This document shows positions 45,559 to 53,602 of a DNA stretch of 64,000 nt, piece after piece. The notes beneath the pieces were generated by a model that saw only the letters and a program-made list of their open reading frames with translations, did no database searches and had not been told where the DNA came from. Where the stretch lies: NCBI RefSeq assembly GCF_030929495.1, contig NZ_JAVFWN010000003.1, positions 124,001-188,000 of the forward strand, in the 5' to 3' direction. The stretch comes from Nocardioides sp. LHD-245 (lineage in GTDB: Bacteria > Actinomycetota > Actinomycetes > Propionibacteriales > Nocardioidaceae). Positions within the stretch are counted from its first letter, which is position 1; every line of letters starts with the position of its first letter. The position numbers and the translations under genes were made by a program.

Positions 45559-45588
45559 CCCCGATGCTACCCGCAGGTAACATCGGGG
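45559..45588. promoter_or_regulatory. Inverted repeat immediately upstream of the crotonase gene
   Basis: CCCCGATGCTACC (45559-45571) pairs with GGTAACATCGGGG (45576-45588) over 13 bp with a single mismatch and a 4-base loop. It begins 2 bases before the start codon and includes TACC-N4-GGTA, so it is either a repressor site or a 5' hairpin that can hide the start. Confidence 0.6.
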
Positions 45589-45622
45589 TCGAGTGGGTGT
45601 CGGCCGGGGCCGGGGGCACGGC

Positions 45623-45706
45623 TTCATCACGTTATGTAGCCGAAGCGTCGCTTCTGTAGCGGGGCACCGCTACAGAAGCACCGGCTCACCTACATACCGT
45701 GATGAA
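45623..45706. terminator. Nested double inverted repeat
   Basis: The outer arms TTCATCACGTTATGTAG (45623-45639) and its inverted copy (45690-45706) match at 16 of 17 positions. The inner arms GCTTCTGTAGCGG and CCGCTACAGAAGC (45650-45662, 45667-45679) are perfect with a 4-base loop. It lies between the amidohydrolase stop and the crotonase promoter, so it may end amidohydrolase transcription. It is unlike the other hairpins here and could be a small mobile element remnant. Confidence 0.55.
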
Positions 45707-45735
45707 ACAGAGGCCCCCGCCAGGGATCGGGCGGC

Positions 45736-47304
45736 TCAGGGGCGACCGTGTCGCGGCACGGAGCGTGCGTTGAAGAGCGTCCCGCCGACGACCTCGCGGG
45801 CGTAGGGATCGCGGTAGATGTCGGGTAGCACACCGCTGACGAGATGCCCCAGCTCCTGGTGTCGCCGGGTGCGTGCGTCCGGCCGGTAGACCCGCGAGCG
45901 CAGCGCGGACTCCAGCTCGATCGCGAGGGCCGCTTCGTCGATGGTCGTCAGGACACCGTCGTCCATGACGACCTGTCCGTTGATCAGCACGGTGCGCAGG
46001 TCGTGGCGCTGGGCGCGGTCGATCAGGATGTCGAGGAACGGAGTCGTGTCGTAGCGGCCAGCGGGCGCGGTGATGCGGGTGCGGTCGAGGACGAGCAGGT
46101 CGGCGAGCAGCCCGGGTGCGAGGCGCCCGATCCGATCGTCGTGGCGGACGGCGCGCGCGCCGTTCTCCCCGGCGGTCCGCAGCAGCCGCTCGCTGTCGGC
46201 GCGGACGTGTTCGAAGTCGCGCGGATCCCGATACAGGTACGACGCCAGGCGCAGCTCGGCGAACATGTCCTCGTCGTCGTTGAAGGAGATGCCGTCGGTG
46301 CCGAAGGCGACCCGGCCGCCGGTCGCCATGATGTCGCGGGTGCGCGCGATGCCCGCTGACAGCCGCAGGTTCGACCCGGGGTTGTTCGACGCCACCGCCC
46401 CGCTGTCGGCGAAGATCCGCAGCTCCTCGTCGGTGACCCACACGAAGTGGGCGCAGACCATGTCGGGGCCGAGCACGCCGAGGCGGTGGAGGCGCTCGAC
46501 GGCCGACATCCCGTAGCGGTCGTGGCTGAAGTGCATCTCGGCCCGGGTCTCCAGGACGTGCGAGGTGATGCCCGTGTCGTACTCGTCGGCCAGCCGGCGG
46601 CAGCGCAGGTAGAGCTCGTCGGAGCAGGCCGGCGTCCAGTCGGGGGCCAGCACGGTGCGGATCCGGCCGTCGTACCCGTCCCAGGCGCGGGCCAGGTGCT
46701 CGTAGGTGCCGAGGACCTCGTCGAGCGGCCAGGCGTAGCCCATGGGGGAGGCCCGCACCTCGGCCGCGAGCTCGGGAGGGAGTCGCTCGAGGAAGCACTC
46801 GTCGGCCTCGTGCGCGTAGATGTGCTGATCGCGTGCCACCAGCCCGAAGGCCACCCGGAAGCCACTGTCGGCGTAGGCCTGTAGCACCGGCTCGGTGCCG
46901 AACCGCGGCAGGGACGGGCGGCCGTAGTACATGTCGACCGCCGCGGTCTGTCCGCCTCGGATCATCGCGGCGATGGAGTGCTGGGCGATGAGGTAGAGGT
47001 CGCGTTCCAGGGCTGGGCCGTAGCCGCCGTGCACGTGCACGTTCGCCTGCTCGAAGACGTACTGGTAGTGCCCGGGGCCCACGGAGAGCTCGGAGTGGAA
47101 GTGCCCGTTGACCAGGCCCGGCATCACGACATGGTCGGGGCCGCCGATGATCCGGTCGAACGGCCCGCGGGCGGCCAGGTCCGCGCGGGGCCCGACGGCC
47201 TCGATGGTGGTGCCCGTGACGATGACCGCCCCGTCCTCGATGGTCGCGGTCCGGTCGAGCGACACGACCGGATCGCCCAGGACGAGAGTGCGAAGAGCAG
47301 GCAT
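45736..47304 (-). CDS. Amidohydrolase of the cytosine deaminase/TrzN/SsnA type
   Basis: The product is about 522 aa. The metal-dependent amidohydrolase core has NGHFHSE (His68, His70), SHVLE, CAHFVW and the GTDG Asp motif, with the composite beta domain at both ends (LADLLVLDRTRI). Enzymes of this type deaminate or hydrolyse N-heterocycles (pyrimidines, triazines, guanidines). It is divergent from a TenA gene and shares a compact two-promoter region with it. In Bacillus, an amidohydrolase (YlmB) and TenA process formylaminopyrimidine from degraded thiamine; this one may do a comparable step (inference). The ATG at 47304 appears leaderless. Confidence 0.86.
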   Translation of the reverse strand: MPALRTLVLGDPVVSLDRTATIEDGAVIVTGTTIEAVGPRADLAARGPFDRIIGGPDHVVMPGLVNGHFHSELSVGPGHYQYVFEQANVHVHGGYGPALERDLYLIAQHSIAAMIRGGQTAAVDMYYGRPSLPRFGTEPVLQAYADSGFRVAFGLVARDQHIYAHEADECFLERLPPELAAEVRASPMGYAWPLDEVLGTYEHLARAWDGYDGRIRTVLAPDWTPACSDELYLRCRRLADEYDTGITSHVLETRAEMHFSHDRYGMSAVERLHRLGVLGPDMVCAHFVWVTDEELRIFADSGAVASNNPGSNLRLSAGIARTRDIMATGGRVAFGTDGISFNDDEDMFAELRLASYLYRDPRDFEHVRADSERLLRTAGENGARAVRHDDRIGRLAPGLLADLLVLDRTRITAPAGRYDTTPFLDILIDRAQRHDLRTVLINGQVVMDDGVLTTIDEAALAIELESALRSRVYRPDARTRRHQELGHLVSGVLPDIYRDPYAREVVGGTLFNARSVPRHGRP

Positions 47305-47311
47305 ATCGCAT

Positions 47312-47340
47312 ATCTGATGCGATTTCGGCGAGCACGTCAA
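47312..47340 (-). promoter_or_regulatory. Amidohydrolase promoter with overlapping TCAGAT motif
   Basis: On the minus strand TTGACG (47340-47335), a 17-base spacer and TCAGAT (47317-47312) are followed 7 bases later by the ATG at 47304, which implies a leaderless message. The -10 box is itself the TCAGATAT motif that recurs at other promoters of this cluster. Confidence 0.6.
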
Positions 47341-47357
47341 CCCTCGTGGCGAGGCCG

Positions 47358-47403
47358 TTGACCTGATGTGGCGCCGCGGCTACTGTCATCTTATATCTGA
47401 TAT
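47358..47403 (+). promoter_or_regulatory. TenA-1 promoter and operator candidate
   Basis: TTGACC (47358-47363), a 17-base spacer and TACTGT (47381-47386) form a good sigma-A promoter. ATATCTGATAT (47393-47403), the TCAGAT motif on the other strand, lies at the expected start point. Confidence 0.65.
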
Positions 47404-47418
47404 GCGAAAGGTGATGAG

Positions 47419-48117
47419 ATGACCGCACAGGCGCTCGACGCCGGTTTCAGTGAGTCCGCCCGACGCGCGGTGGTGCAGGTGTGGGACGCGCTGCCGGAGC
47501 ACCCGTTCGTGCGGGGGATGGCGGACGGCTCGCTCCCGCCGCGGGTCTATCGGCACTACGTCACCCAGAACCTCCTGTATCTGCCGCACTACGCGCGCGC
47601 GATCGCGATGGCTGTCGCGAAGGCGCGCGACGACGACGAGCTCCGCCGCTACGCCGACGCCCTCGCCAATATCGTCGACGTCGAGATCCCGCAGAACCGA
47701 CGGCTGTTGGACCGGGTCCGCGAGCTGTGCGACGACCAGGAGGAGACGCAGGTCGTGATGGCGGCCGGGACCCGCAACTACACCTCGTATCTGCTCGGCG
47801 TCGCGGGGCGCTGCGACGTCGTGGCGATCGGCGCGGCGATCCTGCCGTGCGCGTGGAGCTACGGCGAGATCGCGCGGCGGCACGCCGCCCGGGTGGTTGA
47901 GCACCCGGTCTATGCCGAGTGGTTCCGCTTCTTCGCCACGGCGGAGTACGCCGCGCTGGTGGCCGGGATGCGGGAGCGCTTGGATGCCGACGTGGCGCCG
48001 CTGCCGCCGGCCGAGGTGGACCGGCTGACCCGCATCTTCGCCGATGCGACCCGGCTCGAGAGCGAGTTCTGGGACATGGCGATGGACGCGGCGCGCCTTC
48101 CCGTGATTTCGGGCTAG
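47419..48117 (+). CDS. TenA-family (thiaminase II-like) protein 1
   Basis: The 232-aa all-helical TenA fold shows HPFVRGMADGSLPPRVYRHYV and FWDMA. The catalytic Cys144 (LPCAWSYGE) and Glu214 (TRLESEFWD) of TenA are present, so hydrolase activity on an aminopyrimidine-type substrate is plausible. The Asp that binds the pyrimidine amino group in Bacillus TenA (QDxxY motif) is Asn51 here (TQNLLYL), unlike both other paralogues in the window, pointing to a changed substrate. AAAGGTGA precedes the ATG. It is divergent from the amidohydrolase and is followed by the importer operon. Confidence 0.88.
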   Translation: MTAQALDAGFSESARRAVVQVWDALPEHPFVRGMADGSLPPRVYRHYVTQNLLYLPHYARAIAMAVAKARDDDELRRYADALANIVDVEIPQNRRLLDRVRELCDDQEETQVVMAAGTRNYTSYLLGVAGRCDVVAIGAAILPCAWSYGEIARRHAARVVEHPVYAEWFRFFATAEYAALVAGMRERLDADVAPLPPAEVDRLTRIFADATRLESEFWDMAMDAARLPVISG

Positions 48118-48160
48118 TCAACCCGCAGGTCCACCTCTATGCTGCTGTGGACATCATATG

Positions 48161-48173
48161 TCAGATCTCACAT
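48161..48173. promoter_or_regulatory. TCAGATCTCACAT motif upstream of the importer operon
   Basis: This 13-mer is identical to 52534-52546 upstream of the second amidohydrolase and shares its core TCAGAT with the two sites at 47312-47403. It lies 17 bases before the chosen ATPase start and is a candidate site for the GntR regulator of the cluster. Confidence 0.55.
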
Positions 48174-48190
48174 CCGAACCTTGGAGTGAC

Positions 48191-48991
48191 ATGCGCTCAC
48201 AAACCGGGAGCCAGCTCCCCTCCGCACAGAGCCGCTCGGGCGACGGCGTCGATCTCATCAATGTCGTGAAACGGTTCGGGGAGACCGTTGCCGTCTCCGG
48301 AGCCGACCTCTCCCTGCCTCGCCACGGTCGCATGTCGATCATCGGCCCCAGTGGATGCGGGAAGTCGACGATCCTGTCGATGATCTCGGGTCTGCTCGAC
48401 CCGACCGAGGGAGTCGTCCGGGTCGAGGGTGCGACGACGATGAAGGAGCGGCTCGCGCGGTGCGCGTGGATGCCGCAGCGCGACCTCCTCCTGCCCTGGC
48501 GCGATGTCGCGGGCAATGCCGCCCTGGCGCTGGAGAACCACGGGATCTCCAAGAAGGAGTCCCGCGAGCGGGTGCTCGAGCTGATCGACCGGTTCGGCCT
48601 GTCCGGCTTCGAACGGAAGTTCCCGCACCAGCTCTCGGGCGGCATGCGGCAGCGGGTTTCCTTCCTGCGGACCATGGCGGCGGGCAAGGACGTGCTCCTG
48701 TTCGACGAGCCGTTCGGTGCACTCGACTCCATCACCCGTGCGGACCTCCAGCAATGGCTGCGCCGCACCCTCGAGGAGGCGCCGCGTACGACGGTGCTGG
48801 TGACGCACGACGTCGAGGAGGCACTGCTGCTGGGCGACACCGTCGTCGTGATGAGCGCGCGGCCGGGCCGCATCGTGCAGACCGTCGACGTGGAGCTCCC
48901 GCAGACGGAGAACCGACGCGAGCTGATCCGCCACCCGGCCTTCGCCGAGCTGCGCGACGAGCTCCTGTCCCTGCTGGAGGTGGCCGAATGA
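48191..48991 (+). CDS. ABC importer ATPase (ThiZ-like)
   Basis: The product is about 266 aa. Walker A GPSGCGKST, Q-loop WMPQRD, signature LSGGMRQR, Walker B VLLFDEPFGALDS and switch His VTHDVEEA are present. The ATG at 48191 has GGAG 5 bases upstream; the alternative ATG at 48158 overlaps the candidate operator and lacks a ribosome site. The permease ATG overlaps its stop. It is the energy subunit of the four-gene operon ATPase-permease-binding protein-TenA 2. Confidence 0.9.
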   Translation: MRSQTGSQLPSAQSRSGDGVDLINVVKRFGETVAVSGADLSLPRHGRMSIIGPSGCGKSTILSMISGLLDPTEGVVRVEGATTMKERLARCAWMPQRDLLLPWRDVAGNAALALENHGISKKESRERVLELIDRFGLSGFERKFPHQLSGGMRQRVSFLRTMAAGKDVLLFDEPFGALDSITRADLQQWLRRTLEEAPRTTVLVTHDVEEALLLGDTVVVMSARPGRIVQTVDVELPQTENRRELIRHPAFAELRDELLSLLEVAE

Positions 48992-49836
48992 CGCTCGCCG
49001 AGACCGTCCGGTCGTCCCGGACCAAGGCGCCGACGCCCGGCGATCGGCAGGCCAGACGTCAGCGGCGGCTGGCCGCGGTCGTGAAGCGGATCCTCCCGCC
49101 GACCGGGATCCTCCTGGTCGTGGGGGTCCTCTGGCAGGTGGCCAGCGACTCCTTCGGCGTCCCGAAGTACATCCTGCCCTCGCTGAGCGACATCTGGACC
49201 TCGGCCAGCGAGCGCTGGTCCGACACCTTCTCCAGCGCGACGTGGGTGACCCTGCAGGAGGTGCTGATCGGCTTCGCCTTCGCGATCGCCGTGGGTGTCG
49301 TCATCGCGCTGGCGCTGCACCTGTCCGCTACGTTGCGGACCGCCTTCATGCCGCTGCTCATCGGCTCGCAGGCCGTGCCGATCGTCGTCATCGCGCCGGT
49401 CCTGGCCATCATCTTCGGCTACACCTTGATGCCGAAGGTGATCGTGGTGGCGTTGATCTGCTTCTTCTCGATCGTGGTCAACACCATGCACGGCCTCTCG
49501 TCCGTCGACCCCGAGCTCATCAAGGTGATGCGCACCCTCGACGCGAGCCGGTGGGCGATCCTGCGGCGGGTCGAGATCCCCGCGGCGCTCCCGTCGTTCT
49601 TCACCGGACTGCGGATCTCGGCGACCTATGCCTCCGTGGGCGCGGTCTTCGGTGAGTTCGCCGGGTCCTTGGACGGGCTGGGCTACGTGATGATCCAGGC
49701 GACGTCGCAACTGCAGACGGACATGGTGTTCGTGGCGATCTTCATCCTCACGTTCATGTCCATCTCACTCTTCTTGGCCGTATCGATCGTCGAACGGCTC
49801 GTGTGCCCTTGGGCAAGAAAGGAAGATCGCCGATGA
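48988..49836 (+). CDS. ABC importer permease (ThiX-like)
   Basis: The 282-aa BPD_transp_1 permease has about six TM segments (PPTGILLVVGVLWQVA; VLIGFAFAIAVGVVIALAL; AVPIVVIAPVLAIIFGY) and the EAA loop region LDASRWAILRRVEIPAALPSFFTGL. ATGA overlaps with both neighbours show tight coupling. Belongs to the same family as the permease at 17843-18700 but with independent sequence. Confidence 0.92.
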   Translation: MTLAETVRSSRTKAPTPGDRQARRQRRLAAVVKRILPPTGILLVVGVLWQVASDSFGVPKYILPSLSDIWTSASERWSDTFSSATWVTLQEVLIGFAFAIAVGVVIALALHLSATLRTAFMPLLIGSQAVPIVVIAPVLAIIFGYTLMPKVIVVALICFFSIVVNTMHGLSSVDPELIKVMRTLDASRWAILRRVEIPAALPSFFTGLRISATYASVGAVFGEFAGSLDGLGYVMIQATSQLQTDMVFVAIFILTFMSISLFLAVSIVERLVCPWARKEDRR

Positions 49837-50861
49837 GCAATCTCAGCGTCCGCCGGAGGGCGACTCTTCTCGGGACCAGTCTGCTGCTCGCTGCCGGCAT
49901 CATGACGGCGTGCGGCGACGACGGCGCCGGCTCGGGTGCCGACGGCAAGGTGAGCGTGCTGTTGGAGTGGTTCCCCAATCCCGACCACATCTCGCTCTAC
50001 ACCGCCCAGGACATCGGAGCCTTCGAGGACGAGGACCTGACGGTCAAGTTCCAGCCGCCGTCCAACAACACCGACTCCCTGAAGATGGTCAGCCTGGGGC
50101 AGATGCCGCTGGCGATCTCCTATGCCAACGCGGTGATCAACGCCGAGGCGCAGGGGCTCGACGTCGTGGCCGTAGCGGCCCTGATCCCGACCACCCTCAA
50201 CTCCCTGATCCTCAACCGCACCGACGACGTGCAGGAGATCGCGGACCTCAAGGGCAAGCCGATCGGCTCCTCGGGCGACCCGGTCTCGGAGGCCATGTGG
50301 GCGTACGCGCTCAAGGAGAACGGGTTCACCGACAAGGACATCAAGTTCGTCGCGATCAACCAGGGCTACTCGCCGGCGATGATCTCCGGCCAGGTCAGCG
50401 CGATCATCGGCGCCTACCCCAACATCGAGAGCGTGGAGCTCAAGGAGAACGGACTCGACCCCGTCTCCTACGCGGTGGGCGACGTCGGCGTCCCGAAGTA
50501 CGACGAGCTCGTGCTCATCGCCAATCGGTCCAAGCTGGCCAAGGACGAGGACTACCAGGACGTCGTCAAGCGGTTCCTGGCCGGAGTGGCCGAGGGCGCT
50601 GCTCGTGCGCAGGAGGACCCCGAGGCGGCACTCGAAGCGATCAAGCCGGTGGCCAAGGGCTACAGCGAGGAGAGCCTGCGCGACATGGTCGACCTGACCG
50701 CGCCCCTGCTGGAGAACCCCGACGGCTTCGGGCAGATGGACGTCGCCGAGTGGCAGGCGCTGGCCGACTGGCTGCTCGCGAACGGACAGCTGGACAAGGA
50801 GGTCGACGCGGCCGATGTCGTGAACACCGACTTCCTGCCGGCCGGCGGTGCCGCGCAATGA
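49833..50861 (+). CDS. ThiY/NMT1-type substrate-binding lipoprotein
   Basis: The 342-aa lipoprotein has lipobox MTAC (Cys about residue 27). Directly after maturation it reads VLLEWFPNPDHISLYTA, the WFPNxxHxxxY signature of ThiY/THI5-like proteins that bind formylaminopyrimidine or HMP phosphate. Ligand-fold segments LKGKPIGSSGDPVSE and GYSPAMISGQV follow. ATG 49833 has AAGGAAG upstream and overlaps the permease stop. Together with the TenA gene that overlaps its 3' end, this indicates uptake of a thiamine-derived or similar pyrimidine. Confidence 0.88.
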   Translation: MSNLSVRRRATLLGTSLLLAAGIMTACGDDGAGSGADGKVSVLLEWFPNPDHISLYTAQDIGAFEDEDLTVKFQPPSNNTDSLKMVSLGQMPLAISYANAVINAEAQGLDVVAVAALIPTTLNSLILNRTDDVQEIADLKGKPIGSSGDPVSEAMWAYALKENGFTDKDIKFVAINQGYSPAMISGQVSAIIGAYPNIESVELKENGLDPVSYAVGDVGVPKYDELVLIANRSKLAKDEDYQDVVKRFLAGVAEGAARAQEDPEAALEAIKPVAKGYSEESLRDMVDLTAPLLENPDGFGQMDVAEWQALADWLLANGQLDKEVDAADVVNTDFLPAGGAAQ

Positions 50862-51556
50862 CGGTCCAGGTCGCCCAGCGTCGGCGCGAGGGCTGGACGG
50901 GTGAGCTGTGGGAGGCGATCGAGCCCACCCATCTGCGCATCCTCGAGCACCCGTTCATCACCGGCCTCACGACCGGTGAGCTGGCGCCCGAGGCGTTCCT
51001 CCGCTTCCTGGCCCAGGACACCTACTACGTCAACGAGTACGCCCGCTCGCTCGCGGCCCTCAGCGCGACCGCGCCCACGATGGCGCTGACCCGCTCGCTG
51101 CTCGAGCACGCGTCCGGTGCGGTCGCGGCCGAGTCGACCCTGCACGCGGAGCTGGTCTCCCTGCTGGGTGCGCCGGCCGACCTCCTCGCGCGGGTGGAGC
51201 CCAGTCCCACCGCTGCGGCGTACGTCGACTTCGTGACCGCGCGGGTGCACACGGGTTCGTTCTTCGAGGGGCTGGCGGCCGTGCTGCCGTGCATGTGGGT
51301 CTATGCCGAGGTGGGCGTGCACCTCGTGGCGCGGGGGTCCTCGCATCCGGCGTACCAGCGCTGGATCGACAACTACGCGGGCTCCGGCTACCTCGACGAG
51401 GTCGACCGGATCCTCGACGACGTCGACGTCCTGGCGCAGGTGACCGGCGGTCAGGAGCGGGCGCGGGCCGGCGAGATCGCGCTCACGGCGACGCGCTACG
51501 AGTGGATGTTCTGGGACGCGGCCTATGCCGGGGAGCAGTGGCCGGCACTCGTCTGA
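50858..51556 (+). CDS. TenA-family (thiaminase II-like) protein 2
   Basis: The 232-aa TenA protein has HPFITGLTTGELAPEAFLRFL, Asp54 in AQDTYYV, Cys145 in LPCMWVYAEVG and Glu215 in TRYEWMFWDAAY; all canonical catalytic positions are kept. It is the most typical TenA of the three and is translationally coupled to the binding-protein gene, so it probably acts first on the imported pyrimidine. Confidence 0.92.
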   Translation: MTVQVAQRRREGWTGELWEAIEPTHLRILEHPFITGLTTGELAPEAFLRFLAQDTYYVNEYARSLAALSATAPTMALTRSLLEHASGAVAAESTLHAELVSLLGAPADLLARVEPSPTAAAYVDFVTARVHTGSFFEGLAAVLPCMWVYAEVGVHLVARGSSHPAYQRWIDNYAGSGYLDEVDRILDDVDVLAQVTGGQERARAGEIALTATRYEWMFWDAAYAGEQWPALV

Positions 51557-51716
51557 TCCCGCGGCGGAGGCCGGCCGCGCGCCGTCCTCCGCCGCGGTAC
51601 GCGAGCCCGGGGGCGTGGCGCGACAGGTGCTGTGCGGGAGGACGCGCGATATCGGGTGCGCGGTGCCTGGTGCAGTAGTCTCGCTCCACCACATCGACAT
51701 CACTCGAGGGAGTCAC

Positions 51717-52388
51717 ATGGGCGTGGACGACCAGGGTCGACTGGAGCACATGCAGCTGAAGGATCGCGTCTACCACCACCTGCGCGACGGGATCATCGAC
51801 GGCACCTACGACGTCGGCGCGGCGCTGCGCGAGGTCGAGATCGCGTCGCGGCTCGGCGTCAGCAAGACCCCCGTCCGTGAGGCCTTCGTCCGTCTCGAGA
51901 AGGACCGTCTGGTCGAGCTGATCCCCTACCGTGGCGCGGTGGTCGCCGGCTACACCGCCGCCGACCTCGAGGAGATCTCCCAGGTCCGCCAGCTCGTCGA
52001 GGGCGCGTGCGCGCGGTCCGCAGCTCGGCATGCGACCGAGCAGGACGTCGCCGAGATCGAGCGCAACGTCGAGCAGTCCCGCGAAGCCCTGGGCAAGGGC
52101 CGGGTGGACCGGGTCGCGCAGCTCCTCGACGCCTTCGACCAGCTGATGTACCGCCACTCCCGCAACAAGTGGCTCGACGAGCTCGTGGAGAACCTGGAGG
52201 GCCACCAGCGCCGGATCGGGCGGCTGACGGTCGACATCCCCGGCCGGCTCGAGAAGTCGGTCGACCAGCACCAGCGGATCCTCGACGCGATCCGCAACCG
52301 TGACGAGCGTCGGGCCGAGCGCGCGATGCAGTCCCACATCGCCAGCGTCATGGACGACCGGCTGAAGGCGTTCGTCCGGGCCTCCTGA
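51717..52388 (+). CDS. GntR-family regulator (FCD domain)
   Basis: The 223-aa protein has an N-terminal winged helix (YHHLRDGIIDGTYDVGAALREVEIASRLGVSKTPVREAFVRLEKDRLV) and a helical FCD ligand domain. ATG 51717 follows GGGAG. It lies in the middle of the TenA/amidohydrolase cluster, and the shared motif TCAGATCTCACAT near three promoters of the cluster is the best candidate for its binding site. Confidence 0.9.
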   Translation: MGVDDQGRLEHMQLKDRVYHHLRDGIIDGTYDVGAALREVEIASRLGVSKTPVREAFVRLEKDRLVELIPYRGAVVAGYTAADLEEISQVRQLVEGACARSAARHATEQDVAEIERNVEQSREALGKGRVDRVAQLLDAFDQLMYRHSRNKWLDELVENLEGHQRRIGRLTVDIPGRLEKSVDQHQRILDAIRNRDERRAERAMQSHIASVMDDRLKAFVRAS

Positions 52389-52409
52389 CCGCGCCCTCCT
52401 CTCGCCGCC

Positions 52410-52443
52410 TGGCGTACGTCGCCGGGGCCGGCGACGTACGCCA
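52410..52443. terminator. Hairpin after the GntR gene
   Basis: Perfect 16-bp arms (52410-52425 and 52428-52443, TGGCGTACGTCGCCGG and its complement) with a 2-base centre follow the GntR stop by 21 bases. No T-run. Confidence 0.6.
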
Positions 52444-52503
52444 TGGGCGCCACCGCCGCCGCGTCGCGCCGTCCGGCTGACCTCACTGATCTCGTCCGGG
52501 CCA

Positions 52504-52562
52504 TTGTCGCCTCGTCGTCGACGGGCTACGATTTCAGATCTCACATGCAAAACATGATCTGA
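52504..52562 (+). promoter_or_regulatory. Promoter and operator of the second amidohydrolase operon
   Basis: TTGTCG (52504-52509), a 17-base spacer and TACGAT (52527-52532) form a promoter. TCAGATCTCACAT (52534-52546) begins 1 base after the -10 box. A further inverted GATCTGA lies at 52556-52562, giving TCAGATC...GATCTGA across the start site. Confidence 0.65.
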
Positions 52563-52593
52563 CTTCCCGGCCCTGATCCGAAGGACCCGCCCC

Positions 52594-53601
52594 GTGATCA
52601 TCGACGCCCACACCCACATCCTCGGCCTGGCCGCCGATCCCGAGTTCACCGCGAGGTACGGCCGCGAGGGCGCCCTGTGCATCTACCGCGCGCGGGGCGA
52701 GCTGCCCAGCCACCGGATGCCCACCGAGGCGGAGTACGGCGCCTGCGGGCTCGCCCACGACGGGTTCTTGGAGATCGGCCCGGAGGAGATGATCGCCGCG
52801 CATCCGGGATTCGACCGGATCGTCCTGCTGGCGATGTCACCGCAGTTCCTCGACGGCCGGCTGATCGGCACGGTCGACAACCTCGGTGTCACGTCGGTGG
52901 CGGGACCGCCGACGCCGGAGAAGTGCAACGACTACATCGCCGACCTGCAGGCCCAGCACCCGGACGTGTTCATCGGCTTCGGCTCGGTCAACCCCAACCA
53001 TCGGGGGGTGAAGGCCGCTGTCGCCGAGCTCGAGAGGTCCGTGGTCGAGCTCGGCCTCCGGGGCCTCAAGCTGTACCCGATGTACCAGCACTGGTCACCG
53101 GCCGACCCGATCCTGTCCTTCCCGATCTTCGAGAAGGCGGCGGAGCTCGACATCCCGGTGCTGGTGCACCAGGCAGGCTCCACCCGGGTCGATGCGCGGA
53201 TGGAGTTCGCCCGTCCGGCGCTCCTCGACGACGTCGGTCGCCACTTCCCCGACGTGCGCCTCCTCATCGCCCATTGCGGGACACCGTGGGTCGAGGAGGC
53301 CATGTTCATGTGCACGAAGCACCCGAACTTCTTCGCCGAGCTGAGCTACCACGTGTCCACCGTGACCTCCGAGGAGCTGTACCGGTGGCTGCTGCACCTG
53401 GAGCAGATGTTCGTGCCGCTGGAGAAGGTGGTCTTCGGGTCGGACTACCCGGGCTTCACCTACGACCCGGTGCTGCTGCGGGACAAGGTGCTGGGGGTCA
53501 ACGAGGTCGCACGTCGGCTGGACATGCCGGAGATCGCGCAGGTCAAGCTCGACGGCATCGTCGGCGACAACTTCGCCCGGATCATGAGGCTGGTCGACTG
53601 A
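52594..53601 (+). CDS. Amidohydrolase_2 family protein (ACMSD/decarboxylase-like)
   Basis: The 335-aa metal-dependent barrel has IIDAHTHI (HxH), GLKLYPMYQHW, VHQAG (His), IAHCG (His) and FGSDYPG (Asp). This is the Amidohydro-rel family that includes 2-amino-3-carboxymuconate semialdehyde decarboxylase, resorcylate decarboxylase and LigY-type hydrolases; the exact reaction is open. GTG 52594 has AAGGA upstream. First gene of a rightward run through TenA 3, the flavin oxidase, aldehyde dehydrogenase and VOC protein. Confidence 0.87.
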   Translation: MIIDAHTHILGLAADPEFTARYGREGALCIYRARGELPSHRMPTEAEYGACGLAHDGFLEIGPEEMIAAHPGFDRIVLLAMSPQFLDGRLIGTVDNLGVTSVAGPPTPEKCNDYIADLQAQHPDVFIGFGSVNPNHRGVKAAVAELERSVVELGLRGLKLYPMYQHWSPADPILSFPIFEKAAELDIPVLVHQAGSTRVDARMEFARPALLDDVGRHFPDVRLLIAHCGTPWVEEAMFMCTKHPNFFAELSYHVSTVTSEELYRWLLHLEQMFVPLEKVVFGSDYPGFTYDPVLLRDKVLGVNEVARRLDMPEIAQVKLDGIVGDNFARIMRLVD

Positions 53602-53602
53602 G

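Noticed and set aside
47305-53600. TPP riboswitch upstream of the TenA/ThiXYZ-like genes
   Set aside because: I looked for the CTGAGA and ACC..GA conserved elements in the leaders and did not find them; leaders are too short and protein-type operators are present instead.
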